DNA of 6,861 nt from Pseudomonadota bacterium (GCA_015222965.1 JADFWF010000336.1:1-6861), one strand, 5' to 3'. Counted from the stretch's first letter, positions 1 to 6,061 are shown. The notes: generated from the letters alone by a model not told the origin. A program made the numbers and translations.

Positions 1-46
1 CTGGCCGGTAGCGGCCATTCCCTCATTAATTAACCCAGTGAATAAT

Positions 47-1270
47 TTATGAATTAAATCGCAATGTGATTTCAGCGTTCTGATTTGCAATCATCTGCCT
101 CGCCAGCTGATGCGCTTTCTCCATCGGCAATGTAACGATAATACCACCGCCAAAATCACAACGGATATGTGGCTTGTTCACCTGCAGCAGATCTTGCCCT
201 AACTGAAAAGCCTGCTGCTGTTTAAGCGTCACTACCTGCGATATCCCAGCAACACTCTGCCGATACGGTTCGCTGTTAAAAAAATGTTTAAGGCCGATTA
301 GCTCATTTTTCTGCAGCCGCTCCAGCATCTGTCGGTAAAGCTCGATCGCCGGGTCAGAGAGAAAACGTGTATTGAAATAGGCCAAATCGTATTGCTCAAG
401 ACACTTCATCCATAATGTGAAAAAGCGTTGCTGCTCCTGTTCAGACAACAACTCGAACGCCATTGGCCCCAGCTTGATAAAAAGCATCCTTAACCTTTCC
501 GTGATAACAGACTGCAGCACTTCGGGGCGGTGTTTAAATAGCGCACTGGCGCGAATCAATGGTAACGCCAGTAGAAACCAGTGGACGGTACCAAACAGTT
601 TTGCACTATTCCATTGCGACAGGTTCGCACCCTGCTGATTAACGCGGTAGCAGTAATAAACCTCATCAACGGTTACCAGCCTGCTCGCATTACAATAGAC
701 AGCAATACTGAACAATGCATCTTCACCCATGACCAATGACGGCTCAAAACGTATATCATTATCGATCAGCAGTTTCCTTGAGACCAGCTTAGCCCATACA
801 TTATATTTAATCTGCCAATTGTCCTGCTGCTGCAGGTTAACAACTGAAGGCATTTCGACTTTAAAACCGTTTCTATGGCCAGCTTCATCGACGCGGCAAA
901 AGCCAAAAGAAATTAAATCTGCCTGTTCAGCAATGACCTTATCGTATAACTGCTGCAGCATCCGGGGACTGCCCCAATAATCATCAGCATCGAGAAATAT
1001 GACATATTCCCCGATCGCTTTTTTTATACCGGCATTACGGGCAGTCGACACGCCGGAATTTTGTTTTAACCGAATCACCTTAAACCTGTCATCAGCCATC
1101 AGGTACTCATCGATGATTAGCTGCGAATCGTCGCTGCTGGCATCATTGATCAACAGGATTTCGATCTGGGGCAGACTCTGTTGTAAAACAGAATCCAGAC
1201 ATTGCCGAAGAAGCTGCTCGGCGTTATAGACAGGTATGATGACTGAGATCTTACAATCGTGCATCAGCAT
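47..1270 (-). CDS. Family 2 (GT-A fold) glycosyltransferase
   Basis: Predicted cytoplasmic glycosyltransferase moving a sugar from a nucleotide-sugar donor to a glycan or lipid-linked acceptor. The 407-residue protein opens with the GT2 signature ISVIIPVYN (8-16), then the nucleotide-binding INDASSDDS (41-49, D43), NSGVSTARNAGI (71-82) and the metal-binding DXD in FLDADD (92-97). VWAKLVSRKLL (158-168) and the GED acceptor-side motif (182-184) are typical of bacterial LPS and exopolysaccharide GT2 enzymes. These features are seen directly; the GT2 assignment is firm, but donor and acceptor are unknown. The helical tail from about residue 230 to 407 has no motif I recognise and makes the protein longer than many GT2 enzymes. 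No membrane segment is evident. Two in-frame ATGs, at 1270 and 1264, are both plausible starts and neither has a strong Shine-Dalgarno. It lies 87 bases downstream of the methyltransferase on the same strand, which suggests a shared glycan pathway. Confidence 0.93.
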   Translation of the reverse strand: MLMHDCKISVIIPVYNAEQLLRQCLDSVLQQSLPQIEILLINDASSDDSQLIIDEYLMADDRFKVIRLKQNSGVSTARNAGIKKAIGEYVIFLDADDYWGSPRMLQQLYDKVIAEQADLISFGFCRVDEAGHRNGFKVEMPSVVNLQQQDNWQIKYNVWAKLVSRKLLIDNDIRFEPSLVMGEDALFSIAVYCNASRLVTVDEVYYCYRVNQQGANLSQWNSAKLFGTVHWFLLALPLIRASALFKHRPEVLQSVITERLRMLFIKLGPMAFELLSEQEQQRFFTLWMKCLEQYDLAYFNTRFLSDPAIELYRQMLERLQKNELIGLKHFFNSEPYRQSVAGISQVVTLKQQQAFQLGQDLLQVNKPHIRCDFGGGIIVTLPMEKAHQLARQMIANQNAEITLRFNS

Positions 1271-1357
1271 ATATTAAGTGTTCACATGAAAAGATAGCAA
1301 CACTGAACGGTACGTTATTATTAAATATGAATCAGCAGATCGGGCTGAATTAGCAGA

Positions 1358-1996
1358 TTAGGACTGCCGTGCAATCCTGACCGACTGATCACGCTCACCG
1401 GCAGATTCGACGATCGACCAGTCGCTGCCAGCAATTATTTCAGAAACAGCCTTCTCCACGCCCGGAAATCGCCTGAGCGTTTCATTGCCATAATCATCGA
1501 TGATTATTTCACCACCAGCGGCCATCCTGAGCAGTAAGCACGATAACGCAAAATATGTCGGTTGGTATAGATCGAGATCAAGGTGGACCAGAGAAAAAGG
1601 ACCATGAAGTTCTGGCAAGGTATCTTCGACCCAGCCCTGGTGAGTTTCACATACATCCAGCAGCCCAAAGTCATCGAGCCTCGCCCTGACTGCGTGTTCA
1701 CTCGATTCTGAAAACTGTCCTTGTGCGACGAAGGTACCAAGGTCCTCATCATTTAGTCCTGGCAGGCCCTGCCAGGAGTCGAGCAGATGCAGTTTACACG
1801 GTGCATGGTACTGTTTAATAGCACTGGCTAGCAGTATCGCCGAGCCGCCTCTGAACACGCCCAGCTCGATAAAGTCACCTGCCACCTTCACCTGGCGGGC
1901 AGCACACTGCGCGATCAGCTCAAGCCGAGCCTGGTCTATAACCGAAAAGCTTGCAGCATCAGCAAGCGACCGAGTTAGAGAGTATGCATCACTCAA
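1358..1996 (-). CDS. TylF/MycF/NovP-type SAM-dependent O-methyltransferase
   Basis: Predicted class I SAM methyltransferase of the TylF family, whose members methylate sugar hydroxyls using a divalent metal. The 212-residue protein shows motif I FIELGVFRGGSA (42-53), LLDSWQGLP (71-79), GWVEDTLPE (121-129), LVHLDLDLYQPT (136-147) and GGEIIIDDYG (161-170). D140, D167 and D168 have the spacing I remember for the NovP metal ligands (Asp196, Asp223, Asp224), and D142 matches the proposed general base. The start is a UUG: AGGCGGG (2005-2011 on the complement) sits eight bases upstream, while the ATG at 2001 opens only a two-codon frame. The protein is somewhat shorter than antibiotic-pathway members and lacks most of their N-terminal lid. 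Next to a GT2 gene, it most likely O-methylates a sugar of a surface polysaccharide, glycolipid or glycosylated protein; that is inference. It lies 60 bases after rne with no obvious terminator between them. Confidence 0.9.
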   Translation of the reverse strand: MSDAYSLTRSLADAASFSVIDQARLELIAQCAARQVKVAGDFIELGVFRGGSAILLASAIKQYHAPCKLHLLDSWQGLPGLNDEDLGTFVAQGQFSESSEHAVRARLDDFGLLDVCETHQGWVEDTLPELHGPFSLVHLDLDLYQPTYFALSCLLLRMAAGGEIIIDDYGNETLRRFPGVEKAVSEIIAGSDWSIVESAGERDQSVRIARQS

Positions 1997-2004
1997 CGCA
2001 TGCG

Positions 2005-2011
2005 CCCGCCT
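2005..2011 (-). promoter_or_regulatory. Shine-Dalgarno that decides the methyltransferase UUG start
   Basis: On the complement this reads AGGCGGG, one mismatch from a strong Shine-Dalgarno, with eight bases before the UUG at 1996. The nearby AUG at 2001 is only three bases away and its frame stops after one further codon (AUG-CGU-UGA). The reading frame upstream of the UUG stays open to about the end of rne but has no ATG or GTG, so UUG is the best-supported start. Confidence 0.55.
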
Positions 2012-2056
2012 GGTAGTATCTACTGCAAACTGACAACTGCTAAATAAAGCTATCTA

Positions 2057-4465
2057 CTAATCATCGATGGCAGACGTAGCCGGTCTGTTTTCATTAGATG
2101 CCGGTTGCTTGTCTCCACCTTTTGCATCACTTTTATTCGCAGGCGCTTTGTTTTGAGCTGCCTGCGGTTTGCTTTCAGCCCTAGGCTTATCAGAAACGGG
2201 CTTATCAGAAACGGGCTTATCAGAAGCCGGCTTATTAGAAACCGGTTTTTCAGCCACTGGTTTTGCAGCAGGTTTATCAACGCTGGCGGAAGCAGAAGGC
2301 TTGTTATCCTGACTATCTCTTTTTTGCGAAGCAGACGCCTGTTTAGCAGGTGCTGATTTCTCACTGGCAGGCTTCTCACCGCCAGCCTGCTGACTAACCT
2401 CAGTATTTTTTGTGTCCGTAGCTTTTGACTCACTACTTTTCGGGCGATTACTGCGGCGGCGGCGATTACGGTTTGACTGACTGCCTGACTTATTGCCGGA
2501 CTGGCTGCCAGACTGACCAGATTCCTGTGTTTTAACAGAGCTATCCTTCGTTTTGTCCGATGACGCTTTCGACTGTTTATTCTGTTGTTTATTGTCCTGT
2601 TTGTTACCCTGCTTGTTATCCTGGGCCTTGCCGCGATTAGCATCCGGTTTGCGATTACGGTTACGATTACGTCCCCTGTTGCTGCGGTTTCTGTTTTGAC
2701 CACTGCGTTGATTACGGTTACGCCCGGAACTTTGTCTCGCTGCCGGTTTTTTCTCTTCTTTTTCTTCTTCCTTATCTCCGGTGAATATAGAGACAATTTT
2801 ACCGAGGAGACCAGGGCTGCTGGTTTTTTCCGCCTCAACAGGTGCTTTTGCCGCAGGCCGGCGTCCTGGAGAAATCGAAGATACTGCCGCTTTTTCCAGC
2901 TGTATCGGTTTTTCCTGAGTCAGTTCTACATTATGACGCTCATCTTTATCTGCACGCTCGTAGCTTGCTGTCTCATCATTCTCATCATGCTCACTCTTAC
3001 GTACACGTTCAACTTTGTACTGTGGTGTTTCCAATGTCGGGTTAGCCACGATCAATACATGGACACCAGTCAGTTTTTCAGTGTCAGCGATGGCCTGACG
3101 CTTTTCGTTCAGTATGTAAGTCGCTACATCTACTGGCACCTGGATATCGACGCGTGCAGTACCGCTTTTTAGCGCTTCTTCTTCGATGATTCGCACCAGT
3201 GATAACGACAGTGATTCAACCGTACGTATCGTACCCTGACCCGTACAGCGCGGACAGACGATCTGCGTCGATTCACCCAGAGAAGGTTTCAATCTCTGAC
3301 GTGACATCTCCAGCAGACCAAAACGAGAGATACGGCCAATCTGTACGCGCGCACGATCCACCTGCACGGCGTTATTAAGGCGATTTTCTACGGCACGCTG
3401 ATTACGATTATTCATCATGTCGATAAAATCGATGACGACCAGTCCACCCAGATCACGCAGACGTAACTGGCGAGCGATCTCATCGGCCGCTTCCAGGTTG
3501 GTATTGGTTGCTGTCTCTTCGATATCACTGCCTTTGGTAGCGCGCGCAGAGTTGATATCGATCGATATCAGTGCTTCTGTGTGATCGATAACGATAGCAC
3601 CGCCAGAAGGTAGCGTCACCTCACGACGATAAGCCGATTCGATCTGATTCTCAACCTGAAAACGGTTGAACAGTGGCACGGTATCTTCATAAAATTTGAT
3701 CTTATTGACACTGTTGGGCATGACCTGCTCAACAAAATCCATCGCCTGATCATAGACAACTTTCGAGTCGATCAGCACCTCGGAGATATCGCTTCTGAAG
3801 TAATCTCTTAACGCACGCGTTGTCACGTCGCTTTCCTGATAGATCAAAAACGGTGATGGTCTTGCAGCCGCAGCTTTTTCAAATGCTGTCCACAACTGCA
3901 ACAGGTAATCAAGATCCCACTGCAACTCTTCAGAATTGCGACCGACACCTGCGGTACGTACGATCAGTCCCATACCATTTGGTACTTCAAGTTGACTCAG
4001 CGCTTCGCGGATAAGGTTACGGTCATCGCCTTCGATACGGCGTGATACACCACCGGCACGCGGGTTATTTGGCATCAATACCAGGTAACGCCCTGCCAGG
4101 CTGATGAATGTTGTTAAAGCCGCGCCTTTATTGCCACGCTCCTCTTTTTCTACCTGGATGACAACTTCCTGCCCTTCTTTGATGGCAGTGCGGATATCGG
4201 GGCGACCGGAAGATTTCTGCGCTTCCTCGGTGAAGTACATGCGCGAAACTTCTTTGAACGGTAGAAAACCGTGACGCTCTGCGCCGTAGTCAACAAAACA
4301 AGCCTCGAGGCTTGGTTCTACGCGGGTAATCTTACCTTTGTATACGTTGGATTTTTTCTGTTCCCGTGATGGGACTTCGACGTCCAGATCGTAAAGTTGC
4401 TGACCATCTACCATGGCCACGCGTACTTCCTCTTTCTGGACTGCATTGATAAGTATTCTCTTCAT
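2057..4465 (-). CDS. rne: Ribonuclease E
   Basis: Essential single-strand endoribonuclease that starts mRNA decay, processes rRNA and tRNA, and scaffolds the degradosome at the inner membrane. The 802-residue protein has a catalytic half nearly collinear with E. coli RNase E. The S1 domain (about 35-120) has F57 and F67. The 5'-sensor/RNase H-like part has R170/T171 in [10 protein letters not shown]. The DNase I-like domain has catalytic D303 ([10 protein letters not shown]) and D346 (VVIDFIDM). The Zn-link is CPRC with C404 and C407, and the small domain ends near 490. The C-terminal half (about 490-802) is low complexity and disordered, with an amphipathic membrane-anchor candidate (551-563), Arg/Asn-rich RNA-binding stretches (581-612, 666-676) and KPVSD repeats near 740-761. 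It is shorter than the 1061-residue E. coli protein, and I see no clear RhlB, enolase or PNPase binding motif. The leader is about 400 nt and hairpin-rich, which suggests self-regulation. Divergent from rluC. Confidence 0.98.
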   Translation of the reverse strand: MKRILINAVQKEEVRVAMVDGQQLYDLDVEVPSREQKKSNVYKGKITRVEPSLEACFVDYGAERHGFLPFKEVSRMYFTEEAQKSSGRPDIRTAIKEGQEVVIQVEKEERGNKGAALTTFISLAGRYLVLMPNNPRAGGVSRRIEGDDRNLIREALSQLEVPNGMGLIVRTAGVGRNSEELQWDLDYLLQLWTAFEKAAAARPSPFLIYQESDVTTRALRDYFRSDISEVLIDSKVVYDQAMDFVEQVMPNSVNKIKFYEDTVPLFNRFQVENQIESAYRREVTLPSGGAIVIDHTEALISIDINSARATKGSDIEETATNTNLEAADEIARQLRLRDLGGLVVIDFIDMMNNRNQRAVENRLNNAVQVDRARVQIGRISRFGLLEMSRQRLKPSLGESTQIVCPRCTGQGTIRTVESLSLSLVRIIEEEALKSGTARVDIQVPVDVATYILNEKRQAIADTEKLTGVHVLIVANPTLETPQYKVERVRKSEHDENDETASYERADKDERHNVELTQEKPIQLEKAAVSSISPGRRPAAKAPVEAEKTSSPGLLGKIVSIFTGDKEEEKEEKKPAARQSSGRNRNQRSGQNRNRSNRGRNRNRNRKPDANRGKAQDNKQGNKQDNKQQNKQSKASSDKTKDSSVKTQESGQSGSQSGNKSGSQSNRNRRRRSNRPKSSESKATDTKNTEVSQQAGGEKPASEKSAPAKQASASQKRDSQDNKPSASASVDKPAAKPVAEKPVSNKPASDKPVSDKPVSDKPRAESKPQAAQNKAPANKSDAKGGDKQPASNENRPATSAIDD
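2184..2258 (-). repeat. 15-bp in-frame tandem repeat in rne (KPVSD-like units)
   Basis: Five consecutive 15-bp units begin at 2184, 2199, 2214, 2229 and 2244. The first two are identical (GGCTTATCAGAAACG on the plus strand), the third and fourth differ at one or a few bases, and the fifth is diverged. They encode five-residue [20 protein letters not shown]-type units near the RNase E C-terminus. The near identity at DNA level suggests recent slippage expansion in a disordered, charge-rich tail, so copy number may vary between strains. Confidence 0.85.
2777..2821 (-). other. RNase E membrane-targeting amphipathic helix candidate
   Basis: Codons for residues 549-563 encode [15 protein letters not shown], a short hydrophobic/amphipathic island in an otherwise polar, disordered region, followed at once by an acidic/lysine run. 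In E. coli the membrane-targeting sequence (segment A) has a similar PGLLSRFF start and sits at a similar place after the catalytic half. The functional assignment is by position and resemblance only. Confidence 0.7.
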
Positions 4466-4515
4466 TTGCAGTTAAACCTGTTATTGGTCCCGCTTTTAGA
4501 CCACCAGTAACGCTT

Positions 4516-4548
4516 CGCGACAGGACAACTCGTATAGAGTGTCCCGCG
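4516..4548 (-). promoter_or_regulatory. rne leader stem-loop, start-proximal
   Basis: CGCG (4516-4519) pairs with CGCG (4545-4548), GGAC (4523-4526) with GTCC (4541-4544) and ACTC (4528-4531) with GAGT (4537-4540), closing a 5-nt GTATA loop. A 3-nt bulge and a single A bulge lie on one side only. It is a 12-bp asymmetrically bulged stem about 50 nt upstream of the rne start. Asymmetric bulges also mark the RNase E-sensing hp2 of E. coli, but equivalence is inference. Confidence 0.6.
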
Positions 4549-4570
4549 TACTGCAATGCACACAAACAAA

Positions 4571-4613
4571 TCAGCATCTGCCACACAATAAATGCGGACA
4601 ATAAAAATGCTGA
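4571..4613 (-). promoter_or_regulatory. rne leader stem-loop, middle
   Basis: TCAGCAT (4571-4577) and ATGCTGA (4607-4613) form a perfect 7-bp stem. An inner stem TCTGC (4577-4581) with GCGGA (4594-4598), with one mismatch in the rne-sense RNA, can stack on it and share base 4577. The loop is AU-rich, the kind of single-stranded substrate RNase E prefers. Structure is by eye, not folded. Confidence 0.5.
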
Positions 4614-4700
4614 CTCTGGCAGAGTAACGGCGTTATCGGTAAAAAAAATCGGGAAAATCATTAATCGTAAGTTTTTCTTTCTAGTTAATCTGTATTTGCG

Positions 4701-4727
4701 GGCAGTATTCAAAAATGCAATACAGCC
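4701..4727 (-). promoter_or_regulatory. rne leader stem-loop, distal
   Basis: GGC (4701-4703) and GTATT (4705-4709) pair with GCC (4725-4727) and AATAC (4719-4723), with an A/A internal mismatch on the plus strand and a 9-nt loop. It is a compact 8-bp stem, the first of the three stem-loops after the AT-rich 5' section of the presumed leader. It is not followed by a U-run in either direction, so a terminator is unlikely. Confidence 0.5.
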
Positions 4728-4846
4728 ATATAACAACATGTGCAAACACATAAAATCAGTTATTTACTTCAAGTATTCAGTTCGTAATAAAAGCTTATCT
4801 TTAATAAAGACGTATCGAACTGCTAACTATATTCAGCAATCATGTG

Positions 4847-4866
4847 GCGATTTTCTATAAAATCGC
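4847..4866. repeat. Perfect inverted repeat, 8-bp arms (GCGATTTT)
   Basis: GCGATTTT (4847-4854), a CTAT spacer, then AAAATCGC (4859-4866). It is a perfect dyad three bases from another of identical geometry. No T-run follows on either strand, so it is not a classic terminator. It could be a 5'-end hairpin of the rne transcript or a protein-binding site. Confidence 0.75.
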
Positions 4867-4869
4867 AAC

Positions 4870-4889
4870 CTTGATGACCATTCATCAAG
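4870..4889. repeat. Perfect inverted repeat, 8-bp arms (CTTGATGA)
   Basis: CTTGATGA (4870-4877), a CCAT spacer, then TCATCAAG (4882-4889). It abuts the TATAAT at 4892-4897 and contains the only -35-like box for it (TTGATG, 4871-4876). An operator overlapping a promoter is a natural reading. No regulator is identified. Confidence 0.75.
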
Positions 4890-4897
4890 TGTATAAT
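4871..4897 (+). promoter_or_regulatory. Candidate rluC promoter with consensus -10 box
   Basis: TATAAT (4892-4897) matches the sigma-70 -10 consensus exactly. TTGATG (4871-4876) matches four of six -35 positions, but the 15-bp spacer is shorter than the usual 16-18. Transcription would start near 4904, giving an rluC leader of about 180 nt. Confidence 0.35.
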
Positions 4898-4917
4898 CCA
4901 TTATTTGTGCCTGTTAT
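4890..4917 (-). promoter_or_regulatory. Candidate rne promoter
   Basis: On the complement, ATAACA (4917-4912) is followed after 16 bases by TATACA (4895-4890), four of six matches in each box. It overlaps the plus-strand TATAAT, as in bidirectional promoters with shared AT cores. Start would be near 4883. Weak evidence; E. coli rne has several promoters and others may exist here. Confidence 0.25.
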
Positions 4918-4920
4918 ATT
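4912..4920 (+). promoter_or_regulatory. Candidate extended -10 promoter for rluC
   Basis: TGTTATATT fits the extended -10 pattern TGn followed by a five-of-six TATAAT match. No -35 box is visible, which extended -10 promoters tolerate. The expected start, about seven bases on, falls at or next to the ATG at 4927. Confidence 0.3.
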
Positions 4921-4926
4921 TTATTT

Positions 4927-4968
4927 ATGGCAAAGTTCCTGACAGACGAAACGACCTTAGATGGTTAA
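4927..4968 (+). CDS. Possible 13-codon upstream ORF in the rluC leader
   Basis: ATG at 4927 opens a frame encoding MAKFLTDETTLDG and stopping with TAA at 4966-4968. It lies about 120 bases upstream of rluC. No Shine-Dalgarno precedes it, but a start at the extended -10 box would make it nearly leaderless. Its second half runs through the 5' arms of the stem-loop at 4940-5001, the arrangement of a leader peptide, though no run of a regulatory amino acid is present. It may be chance: short ORFs of this size are common. Confidence 0.2.
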   Translation: MAKFLTDETTLDG

Positions 4969-5001
4969 TCTTCGCTAGCATCTGACCCACCAAGTCTGTC
5001 A
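4940..5001 (+). ncRNA. Nested stem-loop in the rluC leader
   Basis: Outer stem: TGACAGAC (4940-4947) with GTCTGTCA (4994-5001), perfect over 8 bp. Inner stem: TTAGATG (4957-4963) with CATCTGA (4979-4985), 7 bp including one T-G pair that is a wobble only if the plus strand is transcribed. The internal loop is 9 and 8 nt and the apical loop 15 nt. It lies entirely between the candidate promoters and the rluC start. I do not recognise it as a known riboswitch or leader family. It could be a cis-regulatory RNA; function is unknown. Confidence 0.45.
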
Positions 5002-5086
5002 AAATGCGAGGCTTTGGTCAACCAAAATTAGTCAATCGTCAAAAAAAGCCCATAAATCAATATTATTGCCTGTTAACAACTATCAG

Positions 5087-6061
5087 ATGGACATCAACAA
5101 AAATAGCGTAAGTCAGATAACTATCAACGAGGGTCAGGCTGGCCAGCGTATCGATAACTTTTTGGTAAAACATCTAAAAGGTGTACCGAAGAGTCACATT
5201 TATCGTTTATTGCGCAGCGGTCAAGTGCGGATCAATAGCGGCAGAAAAAAACCACACTACAAATTACAGTCCGGCGATATCCTAAGGTTACCGCCAGTAA
5301 GGCTCAGTGAAAATAAGAGCAAGCCGATTCCTGAATCTGTAATCCAATTGTTAAAAGGCACCATCATTTTTGAAAATGATGACATCATCGCCATCAACAA
5401 ACCTTCCGGCATCGCTGTTCATAAAGGCAGCGGGTTAAGCTTTGGCGTCATCGAAGCCTTCAGACAGATTGACCCGGAACAGGAACTGGAACTGGTGCAC
5501 CGTCTGGATCGTGAGACCAGCGGCTGTCTGTTACTGGCTAAAAACCGTCAGGTACTGGCACGGCTGCATGAGATGCTGCGTCACGAAACCATCGTTCGCA
5601 TGGAAAAAACTTATCTGGCCCTGCTCGATGGTGTATGGACTGGCGGTAAAAAAACCGTTGATGTCGGCATCAGCAAAATCAAACGCGGCGGTGAACATAT
5701 CATGCAGGTCGATAAATCTGGCGACCGAGCTATCAGCCACTTCGAACCGCTGGAAATATTTGATGAACACAGTACCCGGCCAAGCAGCTTGATGAAGATC
5801 ACCATCGACACCGGCCGCACACACCAGATACGCGTCCACGCACAACACTGTGGACACAACATCATCGGTGACAGCAAATATACAAATAAAGAAGCGAACC
5901 GGTATTTTCGTGAGATGGGACTAAAACGCCTTTTTCTGCATGCCTGGCAGTTGTATTTACCACTGGCCGACCCCATTAACATTGAAGCACCATTGAGTGA
6001 TGAACTCGAACAACTATTACAAAAGCTGCGTCATGCCAAACCACCGATGAACAAACAATAA
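5087..6061 (+). CDS. rluC: 23S rRNA pseudouridine synthase RluC
   Basis: Converts uridines 955, 2504 and 2580 of 23S rRNA (E. coli numbering) to pseudouridine during ribosome assembly. Counting from the ATG at 5087 the protein has 324 residues (E. coli RluC 319). It has an N-terminal S4 RNA-binding domain (about 18-78, GQRIDNFLVKHLKGVPKS), then the RsuA/RluA catalytic domain: NKPSGIAVH (104-112), HRLDRETSG with catalytic D141, GRTHQIRVH (243-251) and RLFLHA (281-286). GSGLSFGVIE after KPSG and the S4 domain favour RluC over RluA or RluD. An in-frame TTG at 5066 would add seven residues. I prefer the ATG because the length ahead of GQRIDNF then resembles E. coli RluC, although neither start has a good Shine-Dalgarno. 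Divergent from rne, with a structured leader; its stop overlaps the next start. Confidence 0.95.
   Translation: MDINKNSVSQITINEGQAGQRIDNFLVKHLKGVPKSHIYRLLRSGQVRINSGRKKPHYKLQSGDILRLPPVRLSENKSKPIPESVIQLLKGTIIFENDDIIAINKPSGIAVHKGSGLSFGVIEAFRQIDPEQELELVHRLDRETSGCLLLAKNRQVLARLHEMLRHETIVRMEKTYLALLDGVWTGGKKTVDVGISKIKRGGEHIMQVDKSGDRAISHFEPLEIFDEHSTRPSSLMKITIDTGRTHQIRVHAQHCGHNIIGDSKYTNKEANRYFREMGLKRLFLHAWQLYLPLADPINIEAPLSDELEQLLQKLRHAKPPMNKQ

Larger units (their letters stand above)
4466..4883 (-). promoter_or_regulatory. Long structured 5' leader of rne
   Basis: Roughly 400 nt with no convincing gene separate the rne ATG from the candidate promoter near 4890-4917. In transcript order it holds the AAAATCGC dyad (4866-4847), then stem-loops at 4727-4701, 4613-4571 and 4548-4516, then a weak AGG about 11 nt before the ATG. 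In E. coli the rne transcript has a 361-nt leader with hairpins hp1-hp3 through which RNase E controls its own mRNA. Rfam holds rne leader families (rne5 and, as I recall, rne-II for Pseudomonas). The layout suggests the same logic here. I cannot claim sequence homology to those families, and the 5' boundary is inferred. Confidence 0.6.

Noticed and set aside
1..46. Small GC-rich hairpin (GGCCG-GTAG-CGGCC, 3-16) and possible minus-strand ATGs at 26 and 18 that could begin another gene.
   Set aside because: Too little sequence to tell a downstream gene start from a terminator; no reliable ribosome binding site or protein motif can be read.
182..958. Five CTGCAG sites in about 780 bp of the GT2 gene, looking like a motif cluster.
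   Set aside because: Explained by a Gln/Leu-rich protein using CTG and CAG codons (Leu-Gln pairs); no regular spacing.
1305..1317. AACG-GTA-CGTT hairpin between methyltransferase and glycosyltransferase, considered as a terminator.
   Set aside because: Four-bp stem without a U-run in the direction of transcription.
2050..2838. 262-codon minus-strand frame rich in Arg/Lys/Leu.
   Set aside because: It is a shifted reading of the low-complexity C-terminal half of rne on the same strand; repeats and lack of stops come from biased composition.
2585..3172. 195-codon plus-strand frame with Phe-rich, membrane-like segments.
   Set aside because: Antisense reading of the Lys/Glu-rich rne tail, which gives Phe/Leu codons; no start signal and no recognisable family.
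4332..4751. 139-codon minus-strand frame beginning in the rne leader and overlapping the rne start, with a hydrophobic stretch.
   Set aside because: No good ribosome binding site, composition unlike a conserved protein, it overlaps the hairpins, and its end is out of frame inside the highly conserved rne N-terminus. Most likely chance.
4798..4810. TCTTTA-A-TAAAGA dyad, plus a longer-range CAGTTCG (4778-4784) / CGAACTG (4816-4822) pairing in the rne upstream region.
   Set aside because: AT-rich dyads of this size are expected by chance here; the 7-bp pairing has a 31-nt loop and a bulge, so I do not claim it as a separate element.
5013..5026. TTTGG-TCAA-CCAAA hairpin considered as a terminator before rluC.
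   Set aside because: Only five weak pairs and no following T-run on either strand.
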